A DNA stretch of 39,387 bases, from positions 1 to 39,387 of the forward strand of contig NZ_VJXQ01000003.1 in the NCBI RefSeq assembly GCF_007655485.1. Direction: 5' to 3'. Position numbers and translations under genes: made by a program. Under the pieces are notes generated by a model. That model saw only the letters and a list, made by a program, of their open reading frames with translations. It searched no databases and had not been told where the DNA came from. This stretch comes from Halobellus captivus (GTDB taxonomy: Archaea > Halobacteriota > Halobacteria > Halobacteriales > Haloferacaceae). Of the stretch, positions 33,929 to 39,387 are shown in pieces (positions within the stretch are counted from its first letter, which is position 1; each line of letters opens with the position of its first letter).

Positions 33929-33994
33929 ACTTCACAATTCACCTGCGGGAATATGACTGTGGGTGTTGGATATCGCGAAACCAGCGCTGAGACC

Positions 33995-34058
33995 CAATTC
34001 GTCGTCGACCGAGGCCGCACGGAAAATCAGTTCGTCGTCGACCGAGATCGGTCATCGG
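33995..34058. repeat. 33-bp tandem duplication across the stop codon of the 34027-34713 gene
   Basis: Copies start at 33995 (CAATTCGTCGTCGACCGAG) and 34028 (CAGTTCGTCGTCGACCGAG). The right copy is the coding 3' end, with the stop codon TGA read on the minus strand at 34029-34027; the left copy is its downstream duplicate. Confidence 0.8.
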
Positions 34059-34713
34059 ACGGCGGCGGCTCGACGCCTTCGGCGGCCTCGGCGGTTTCGG
34101 TCTGCTTTTCGGTGTCGACGTGCCAACGGGTTACTTCGTCGTCGAACTCGCCGAGTCGATCGCTGACTGTCTCTTTCAGTTCGTCGTCGTTGACGTTCAC
34201 CTCGAAGATGAACGATACTTCTCCGTCACCCCGCGCCGATTTCTGGATGTTGGCGCTGACGAGCTCGTTATCGAAGTAATACGGCGCGAGCTGCGTCATC
34301 ACCCGTTGGTAAACCGTGTTTTCGACTCGACGGAGCACACGCCTGCCAGCCGAGTCGGCCGCGCGGGCGACGTACCCGAGCGACTCGGACCACCGCTCGA
34401 CGGCCTCGTCGTTGTCGCCCTCCTCGACGCGTTCGTACGATTCGGAAAGTCGCTCCCCGGCGGTTTGAAGGTCTTCATCGGGTGCTTTCCCTGCTTTTTC
34501 TCCCTCTCCCTCTCCGACGCTCGCCTGCGCGGCGGTCTTCTCGCTCACGTCCTCGCCGAGACGCTCGTGGGACTTCGGCCGCCACTCGTCCCATTCCTCG
34601 AAGGCGTCGCTGTCGACGCCCGCGTCGCGAAGCGCGCGAGTGATCCGTTCACCGTGCTCGACGACGTCACCCCAGGTCCCCCGAACTTTGAATCCGGAGA
34701 CACTCTCTTCCAT
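34027..34713 (-). CDS. Haloarchaeal protein of unknown function (DUF5828-like)
   Basis: A 228-residue acidic soluble protein. It begins EESVSGFKVRGTWGDVVEHGERITRALRDAG, has a Glu/Lys-rich linker (~60-90), a helical middle (ESLGYVARAADSAGRRVLRRVENTVYQRV) and a beta-rich part (VSANIQKSARGDGEVSFIFEVNV), then a disordered acidic tail. I believe this is a haloarchaea-restricted family (DUF5828 from memory, unverified). I chose the ATG at 34713: a good TATA-like TTTTATAC (minus strand, ~34742-34749) lies ~31 nt upstream, giving a leaderless message, whereas the in-frame start at 34779 would precede the promoter. Confidence 0.75.
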   Translation of the reverse strand: MEESVSGFKVRGTWGDVVEHGERITRALRDAGVDSDAFEEWDEWRPKSHERLGEDVSEKTAAQASVGEGEGEKAGKAPDEDLQTAGERLSESYERVEEGDNDEAVERWSESLGYVARAADSAGRRVLRRVENTVYQRVMTQLAPYYFDNELVSANIQKSARGDGEVSFIFEVNVNDDELKETVSDRLGEFDDEVTRWHVDTEKQTETAEAAEGVEPPPSDDRSRSTTN

Positions 34714-34917
34714 CGTCTCGGACGTGGTAGGCACGTGGAAGTATAAAACTCTACTCCGAGTGATGCGAGCGTCCCTCACTGTTCGGTCGGTTGAGTGAGT
34801 GTCGTCTGTTGAGCGAAATCGGTATACTGAGTATGACTACCCATCCTCGGAAGGGGTGAGAACTCTCAGGCTCGGACGACCCGGGAGGCTTTTGTGGTGA
34901 ACCGAAATGTATCGCGT

Positions 34918-35340
34918 ATGGGATACACCGTAGTGAACCAAGGGGCGGTGAGTCCGGCAGACGAGCGGCCGTGCGAACTGCGCCGACTCTCCGAACCTGC
35001 GGGACTGTCGAACGTCGCGATCAACCGATTCCGAGCGGAACCCGGCGAGCAGATTCCGCTGGCGTACCACTACCACGATGAGCAGGAGGAGGCGTTCTAC
35101 GTGCTCTCGGGTACGTTGGTCGTCGAGACGCCCGAAGAGACCTACCGCATCGAGACCGGATCGCTGTTCGCCGCGAGCCCCGGGTCGCCCCACAGAGCGC
35201 ATAACCCCGCGGACGCCGAAGCGGCCGTCGAGATTCTGGCGATCGGTGCGCCTGCGGTATCGGGCGATGCGAACGTCTACGAACCGGACGGAGAGGGCGA
35301 GGCAGACGAGGGGTCCGACGGCGTGACAGGGGGGGACTGA
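34918..35340 (+). CDS. Cupin-domain protein
   Basis: A 140-residue single-domain cupin. Motif 1 is [15 protein letters not shown] (metal-ligand His and Glu residues) and motif 2 is [11 protein letters not shown]. The tail is acidic and disordered. Small cupins bind a metal and can be isomerases, dioxygenases or sensors; nothing here fixes the activity. Its stop is 1 bp from the upp start, so the two form an operon and the cupin may act in nucleobase metabolism or its control. The ATG at 34918 is preferred because a TATA-like GGCTTTTGT lies ~27 nt upstream; the GTG at 34894 overlaps that box. Confidence 0.85.
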   Translation: MGYTVVNQGAVSPADERPCELRRLSEPAGLSNVAINRFRAEPGEQIPLAYHYHDEQEEAFYVLSGTLVVETPEETYRIETGSLFAASPGSPHRAHNPADAEAAVEILAIGAPAVSGDANVYEPDGEGEADEGSDGVTGGD

Positions 35341-35341
35341 G

Positions 35342-36022
35342 ATGGCCATCGAGGACCGCGACGACGCCTACCTGATCACTCACGCGCTCGCGAAAGACAC
35401 GCTCTTGCGACTCCGAGACGTCGAAACCGAACAGGTCGCGTTTCGGAAGGGACTCGTCAAACTCGGACGGATTTGCGGCTACGAGATCATCGACGGCGCG
35501 ATGGAAACCGAGTACGTCACCGTCCAGACACCGCTGACGGAGACGACTGGCGAGCGCGTCAAAGGGCTCGACGACGTCGTGATCGTCAACGTCCTCCGCG
35601 CGGCGACGCCGTTCGTCGAAGGGCTGCTGAAGGCGTTTCCGCGTGCGAAACAGGGCGTCATCAGCGCCGGACGCGACGAGACCGCCGGGATGGACGACGA
35701 AGGGAGTTTCCCGATCAGCATCGACTACGTGAAACTACCGGAAATCACCGAAGATGACACCGTTATCGTGGCCGACCCGATGCTCGCGACCGGGTCGACG
35801 ATGTGCACGGTCCTCGATCACGTCCTCGACGCGGCCGACGTCGAACCCGCCGACCTGTTCGTGCTCTCGGCCGTCTCGGCACCCGACGGACTGCTCAGAG
35901 TCGGCGACGCGTTCCCCGATGCGGATCTCCTGACCGTCGCCATCGACGATCACCTCGACGACGACGGATACATCATTCCGGGGCTGGGCGACGCCGGGGA
36001 TCGAGCCTTCCGTACGACGTAA
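35342..36022 (+). CDS. upp: Uracil phosphoribosyltransferase
   Basis: Salvages uracil: uracil plus PRPP gives UMP. This 226-residue protein has the PRPP-binding loop [14 protein letters not shown], the flexible-loop region [20 protein letters not shown], and the uracil-binding C-terminal [13 protein letters not shown]. It follows the cupin gene by 1 bp. It would take up the uracil made if the CodA-type enzyme at 23289 acts on cytosine; it would not use thymine. Confidence 0.95.
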   Translation: MAIEDRDDAYLITHALAKDTLLRLRDVETEQVAFRKGLVKLGRICGYEIIDGAMETEYVTVQTPLTETTGERVKGLDDVVIVNVLRAATPFVEGLLKAFPRAKQGVISAGRDETAGMDDEGSFPISIDYVKLPEITEDDTVIVADPMLATGSTMCTVLDHVLDAADVEPADLFVLSAVSAPDGLLRVGDAFPDADLLTVAIDDHLDDDGYIIPGLGDAGDRAFRTT

Positions 36023-36123
36023 GAGCGATACAGACGAGGCCGCTCGATCTCTCGCAGGAGTTCCGGTTCGATTCGGTTCAAGCGAAGTGAACAACTTTAC
36101 CGACGCGCCGCGCAGGGGCACGT

Positions 36124-36336
36124 ATGACCGGGAGCGAACCCTGCGATGCCTGCGGCGACCCGATCGAAGAGGCGCTCGCGCGTACCGTTCAGCTGAACGT
36201 CGACCGCTCGGAAGTCGACAGTCAACGGCTCTGTCCGGCCTGTTTCGCCGACTGGATCGAACGCTATCGCAAGCAGATGCAACCCAAGGCCCCCGAACGC
36301 GAGATCAACGGCGACACCGACATCATCGTCGATTGA
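36124..36336 (+). CDS. Small zinc-ribbon protein
   Basis: A 70-residue protein with two CxxC knuckles, CDACGDPIEE at residues 7-10 and CPACFADW near 38-41, which together can bind one zinc. The rest is charged and ends in an acidic tail. The function is unknown; many haloarchaea encode such small zinc-finger proteins. The ATG at 36124 is ~28 nt after a TATA-like CAACTTTACC. Confidence 0.75.
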   Translation: MTGSEPCDACGDPIEEALARTVQLNVDRSEVDSQRLCPACFADWIERYRKQMQPKAPEREINGDTDIIVD

Positions 36337-36342
36337 GCAAGC

Positions 36343-36378
36343 GCGTCAGGCCGCGTGGGTGCGTCAAACCGCGTAGTA
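36343..36378. repeat. 18-bp tandem repeat across the stop codon of the membrane-protein gene
   Basis: Copies lie at 36343-36360 (GCGTCAGGCCGCGTGGGT) and 36361-36378 (GCGTCAAACCGCGTAGTA), 14 of 18 identical. The stop codon (36364-36366, minus strand) lies in the right copy and is repeated in the left. Confidence 0.65.
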
Positions 36379-37215
36379 GCGCGGGTCGTTCGTAGATCCC
36401 TCGAAAATCGCGAGATACGGCGAGCCGGTTTCGTCGTCCGGGCACGACTCGGTCCGCTCGACCGGGAACGTCTCTCCGGTCGTGTTCGCCGCGTCCAGAT
36501 ACAGCGTCACCGGGTACGTCTTCGAGTCGAAGCTCATCACGTGCTCGTTGTAGCCGTCCTGCACGTTCAGGTGTGCGCTGACCGGCTGTCGCCCCTCCCG
36601 GCTGGGATCGCCCGGACGTCTGTACTCACTCCAGTCACCGGCGGCGCACACGCCGTACCTCGGAGTTTCGACGCGCTCGGGGAGCGGCGTGGGGTTGCTG
36701 ACGACGAGGGACGCCACTCGGACGTCGCCACGGGGCGAGTCGGTGATCTCGATCCGGTTTTCGACCTGAAGCTCGTGGGCGAGGCCGCCGGAAACGACGT
36801 CCACGACGAGTAGCAGCGCAACGAGGGCGGATATGGCACCGAAGAGATACGCGGCGCGCTTTCCGCTCAGAAGTCGGTTGCTGCCGTCGAACCGGGTTCG
36901 CAGTGCGAATAACGCCGCTGCAAGCAGGAGCAACCCGAGCACCGTCGATTCGCTTCCGAGGCTGAACGTGTTCACGAGGTCGAAGAAGATCCCGACCACG
37001 GAAACGACGATGACACCGTAGCTGAGGAGCGTCAGTTGCCGATCCGCGGTCCGCTGTGAGATCGCGAAAATCCCCGTGAGAAAGGCCACCGCTAGAAGGG
37101 TCATCGTAACCGGTGAGAGACCGAAATCGACGTTGAGGATGAAAAACAAGACGGCGATCGTGGTCAGAACCGCCGCCGCCGCATTGAACAACGTTTCCGA
37201 ATCGATATCGACCAT
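36364..37215 (-). CDS. Multi-pass membrane protein with extracytoplasmic C-terminal domain
   Basis: A 283-residue protein. Five hydrophobic segments are visible in the first ~145 residues: ~9-28, 33-50, 59-78, 87-108 and 120-143 (LFGAISALVALLLVVDVVSG). The C-terminal half (~145-283) is soluble and beta-rich, with two widely spaced Cys (VCAAGDW and SCPDDETG) that could form a disulfide outside the cell. I do not recognise a family. The start ATG at 37215 sits ~27 nt after a TATA-like CTTTCTTACG; the open frame continues upstream to 37260 through the promoter. Confidence 0.72.
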   Translation of the reverse strand: MVDIDSETLFNAAAAVLTTIAVLFFILNVDFGLSPVTMTLLAVAFLTGIFAISQRTADRQLTLLSYGVIVVSVVGIFFDLVNTFSLGSESTVLGLLLLAAALFALRTRFDGSNRLLSGKRAAYLFGAISALVALLLVVDVVSGGLAHELQVENRIEITDSPRGDVRVASLVVSNPTPLPERVETPRYGVCAAGDWSEYRRPGDPSREGRQPVSAHLNVQDGYNEHVMSFDSKTYPVTLYLDAANTTGETFPVERTESCPDDETGSPYLAIFEGSTNDPRYYAV

Positions 37216-37365
37216 ACCGCCCGTTCGAGAGCACACCGTAAGAAAGTCCGCGTGAGACAAAGATCGGTTTGAGCCATACGGCTCGCGGAGACGAGTGAAG
37301 ATCGATTCTTGACGCGTCAGACCCCCTTTCTTTCATCTCGAAACTACCAGTGCGCTCGAAATTCA

Positions 37366-38040
37366 TCACTCGATATCGGCGCGACCGCTCGTCGCACTGC
37401 GGATTCGGTCGCGGAGTTCCGAGCCCTCGTCGATCGGAACGCGAACGTCGAACGCGACGGCGGTTTCGTACTGTCCCTCGAACTCGACGTCCGCACTTTC
37501 TAAGATGCCGCGGACCGTGCCGGAGTCGTCGTACTCGACGGTCACGGTGAAACGCTCGTGGGGGACCGTCTCGACGATACCGGCGTCGTCGACTGCCTCT
37601 TTGACCGCCCGCGAGTACGCTCGGGCCAGTCCGCCGACGCCGAGGTTCGTCCCACCGTAGTATCGCGTGACCACAGCGACGACGTTCCTGATCTCGCGTT
37701 GGACGAGAACGTTCAACGCGGGCTTCCCGGACGAACCCGTGGGCTCGCCGTCGTCGGACTGGTACTCGCGAAGCATCGCGGAGGTATCTCGTATCGACGG
37801 CGACGTCGATGACGACGCTGCTGCGTCCGCTGGGACGCGATACGCGGGTACGTTGTGGGTCGCGTCCGGATGTCGATCTCGGATCCGATCGATAACGGAT
37901 TCGGCTTCTGCGACCGTATTCGCGGGGGCGACGTAGCCGATGAACTCCGATCCCTTGATTTCGAAGCGCGCCTCGCCGTGGTCACCCACCGTTCGGAACG
38001 TTTGGGGGTGTGTTTCGGGTCGATCGGAGTCGTCGGTCAC
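37366..38040 (-). CDS. IMPACT/YigZ-family protein
   Basis: A 224-residue protein of the IMPACT (UPF0029) family. The N-terminal domain holds the family signature: GSEFIGYVAPANTVAEAES, SDDGEPTGSSGKPALNVL and VVAVVTRYYGGTNLGVGGLARAYSRAVKEAV. A ferredoxin-like C-terminal domain follows (VTVEYDDSGTVRGILES). Eukaryotic IMPACT regulates Gcn2 and the bacterial role is unclear, so the function in archaea is unknown; nucleic-acid binding is suggested for the C-terminal fold. I chose the GTG at 38040 because a TATA-like CCTTTTCAAC lies ~30 nt upstream; the ATG at 38112 would be before it. Confidence 0.88.
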   Translation of the reverse strand: MTDDSDRPETHPQTFRTVGDHGEARFEIKGSEFIGYVAPANTVAEAESVIDRIRDRHPDATHNVPAYRVPADAAASSSTSPSIRDTSAMLREYQSDDGEPTGSSGKPALNVLVQREIRNVVAVVTRYYGGTNLGVGGLARAYSRAVKEAVDDAGIVETVPHERFTVTVEYDDSGTVRGILESADVEFEGQYETAVAFDVRVPIDEGSELRDRIRSATSGRADIE

Positions 38041-38133
38041 AGTCGACAGTAGCGTCAGTCGCGTTGAAAAGGATTCGCGTGAGGCGTGGGTGCAAGTCTG
38101 GCAGAGAATCAACTCCGGCGTGGACTCGCGGCG

Positions 38134-38637
38134 CTACGCGATGCTGATTCGACGGACGAACGCAAGTTCGGAGAGTTCGTTGAGCAGATCGCCCGGAATC
38201 GGGTCGTCGGTGACGATGTACAGCTTCGGATCGTCGGTGAACTCCGGATCTTCGCTGATCGTCTGTCGAATCGAGATGTCGCGCTCGGCGAGTCGAGACG
38301 TGATCTCGGCGACGATCCCCGGCCGTTCGGCGTCGTTGACTTCGACGGTCAACACCGACAGATCGAGCACCGGCGCGAGGTCCATCAGACTGGGGATCGA
38401 CGAGATGTTTTGAAAGATCCGTCTAAGCTCTTCGTCCTCGAGGATGGCCGTAGACGTCGAATCGACGACGCGGCGGTCGACGTCGATCTCGCGGGCGATC
38501 CCCGTGTTCGGGATCTCGATGCCGCCGGAGACGACGCGCCCGTCGTCGTTGACCGAGAACCCACGTTCGAGGAGCAGGCGGATGACCGCCTGTTGGCTCG
38601 GGCTTCCCTCGAACTTCTGCATAATCTCGTCGAACAT
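38134..38637 (-). CDS. ACT-domain regulatory protein
   Basis: A 167-residue protein with an N-terminal helix-turn-helix-like part (SPSQQAVIRLLLERGFSVNDDGRVVSGGIEI, in segments) and a C-terminal ACT domain (~93-165: LSVLTVEVNDAERPGIVAEI, TSRLAERDISIRQTISEDPEF, LYIVTDDPIPGDLLNEL). ACT domains bind amino acids, so this may be an amino-acid-responsive regulator. It lies downstream of orc1 on the same strand with a 138-bp spacer and its own promoter. A TATA-like element within an inverted repeat lies ~30 nt before the ATG. Confidence 0.85.
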   Translation of the reverse strand: MFDEIMQKFEGSPSQQAVIRLLLERGFSVNDDGRVVSGGIEIPNTGIAREIDVDRRVVDSTSTAILEDEELRRIFQNISSIPSLMDLAPVLDLSVLTVEVNDAERPGIVAEITSRLAERDISIRQTISEDPEFTDDPKLYIVTDDPIPGDLLNELSELAFVRRISIA

Positions 38638-38660
38638 CCGTTCGCAACGTGCACGGCCAG

Positions 38661-38676
38661 CGCTATTATAGTAGCG
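38661..38676. promoter_or_regulatory. Inverted repeat around the TATA box of the ACT-domain gene
   Basis: CGCTATTATAGTAGCG: arms CGCTA and TAGCG flank an AT-rich core that forms the minus-strand TATA element, ~30 nt before the ATG at 38637. A repressor bound here would block TBP. Confidence 0.5.
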
Positions 38677-38702
38677 TTTGGATCGGATTACCGTTCGAAT
38701 CC

Positions 38703-38798
38703 GGTAGCTCGTGAATCGAATTCGGGTTCAGTTGTCGAGTCGAACTCGGACTCAGTTGTCGAATCAAATTTAGGTTCAGTTGTCGAATCGGGCCTGAA
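38703..38798. repeat. 24-bp tandem repeat across the orc1 stop codon
   Basis: Units lie at 38727-38750, 38751-38774 and 38775-38798, all with YTCAGTTGTCGARTC, plus a diverged unit at 38703-38726. The unit at 38775 holds the end of orc1 and its TGA stop (38776-38778, minus strand); the others are downstream copies. Confidence 0.85.
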
Positions 38799-39387
38799 CG
38801 AAGGGTTGGGCGTTCTCGATGTCGCCGAGGCGGGAATCAGAGAGGAGCACCGCTTCAGTTTCGTCGAGCGGGACCGAGAGCGAGATCTCCTTCGTGCGGC
38901 CGTAGCGCCCCTTCGAGACGACGACGGCGTTGACGATCCCGAGCATATCGAGTTCGGAGATGAGGTCCGTGACGCGTCGCTGCGTGAGGACGTCGGCGTC
39001 GATCTCTTCGCACAGGCGCTTGTAGATGTTGAACACTTCCCCGGTGTTGACGTTGTGAACGCCGTTCTTTTCGAGGAGAATCGTCGAGAAGAGGACGATC
39101 TTCGATTGGGTCGGGAGCGTGCGGACGACCTCGACGACCCGATCGAGTTCGATCTTGTCCTGCGCCTGCCGGACGTGTGCCTCCTCGACGGTGTCGGCCT
39201 GTCCGCGTTCGGCGAGCTCTCCCGCGGTCCGGAGGAGGTCGAGCGCGCGTCGGGCGTCGCCGTGTTCCTGCGCGGCGAATGCCGCGCACAGCGGGATGAC
39301 GTCGTCGGTGAGCGCGTCGTCTTTGAACGCGACGTTCGCGCGGTGTTGGAGAATATCTCGGAGTTGGTTCGCGTCGTACGGCGGGAA
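38776..39387 (-). CDS. Orc1/Cdc6 replication initiator, C-terminal part (cut by window edge)
   Basis: Initiator that binds origin recognition boxes and loads the MCM helicase. Only the last 203 residues are in the window; the N-terminal AAA+ Walker motifs lie beyond it. Visible parts, by residue from the window edge: the end of AAA+ (FPPYDANQLRDILQHR), the lid with sensor 2 (HGDARRALDLLRTAGELAE), and a winged-helix domain (QSKIVLFSTILLEKNG, then a recognition region RRVTDLISELDMLGIVN and wing SKGRYGRTKEISLS). The reading frame is open to the window edge. Such genes usually sit beside the origin they serve, so an origin is probably just to the right. The stop is inside a 24-bp repeat. Confidence 0.93.
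   Translation of the reverse strand, partial: FPPYDANQLRDILQHRANVAFKDDALTDDVIPLCAAFAAQEHGDARRALDLLRTAGELAERGQADTVEEAHVRQAQDKIELDRVVEVVRTLPTQSKIVLFSTILLEKNGVHNVNTGEVFNIYKRLCEEIDADVLTQRRVTDLISELDMLGIVNAVVVSKGRYGRTKEISLSVPLDETEAVLLSDSRLGDIENAQPFVQARFDN

Overview
This window is ordinary chromosomal DNA from a halophilic archaeon (class Halobacteria). The evidence is its high GC content, very acidic proteins, archaeal gene families (MC1 chromatin protein, SAMP/MoaD-type modifier, EndA tRNA-splicing endonuclease, Orc1/Cdc6, archaeal-type PheS/PheT) and mostly leaderless promoters with a TATA-like box about 25-33 nt before the start codon. The partial Orc1/Cdc6 gene at the right edge, reading leftward, suggests that the window lies next to a replication origin just outside it. 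From memory, the gene order resembles the left flank of the main chromosomal origin of other haloarchaea, but I could not check this.

Layout. 1-730: no convincing gene; the first ~170 nt can fold and may belong to an RNA gene. 731-2735: MC1, a small AbrB-like protein and dihydroorotate dehydrogenase. 2799-11452: aminoacyl-tRNA synthetases (valS, pheT, pheS, trpS) with one small amphi-Trp protein between. trpS overlaps endA (11449-12630), the enzyme that splices tRNA introns. 12917-17008: a NucS-like N-terminal domain fused to C4 zinc fingers, a HAD hydrolase, a small membrane protein and a large Ski2/Hel308/Brr2-type helicase. 17225-20703: a SAMP/MoaD-like protein convergent with a tungsten-type aldehyde ferredoxin oxidoreductase, then lipoyl synthase.

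20763-26544 is the accessory-looking part: an HNH (restriction-type) endonuclease, an NCS1 nucleobase permease, a CodA-type deaminase, a C5-cytosine DNA methyltransferase and a VapBC-type toxin-antitoxin pair. The deaminase keeps every catalytic residue of E. coli CodA at identical numbering, but has Ser at position 314, where CodA has the Asp that excludes 5-methylcytosine. Together with a neighbouring DNA methyltransferase that makes 5-methylcytosine, a permease and a nuclease, this suggests a DNA-methylation/5-methylcytosine-salvage cluster. It is the most interesting candidate system here.

26656-39387: divergent serB/serA, a Tat-exported ferritin-like protein, threonine synthase, a small HTH regulator, a PAS histidine kinase, small haloarchaeal proteins, a cupin-upp operon (uracil salvage), a membrane protein, an IMPACT-family protein, an ACT-domain protein and the 3' part of orc1.

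A structural theme not explained by gene annotation: at least eight genes (pyrD, pheT, the SAMP-like gene, the DNA methyltransferase, the HTH regulator, the 34027-34713 gene, the membrane protein and orc1) have stop codons inside short tandem duplications of 18-33 bp, so that the gene's 3' end, stop codon included, is repeated just downstream. Other tandem repeats lie before lipA, after the HNH gene, after serA, and inside trpS and the ferritin-like gene.
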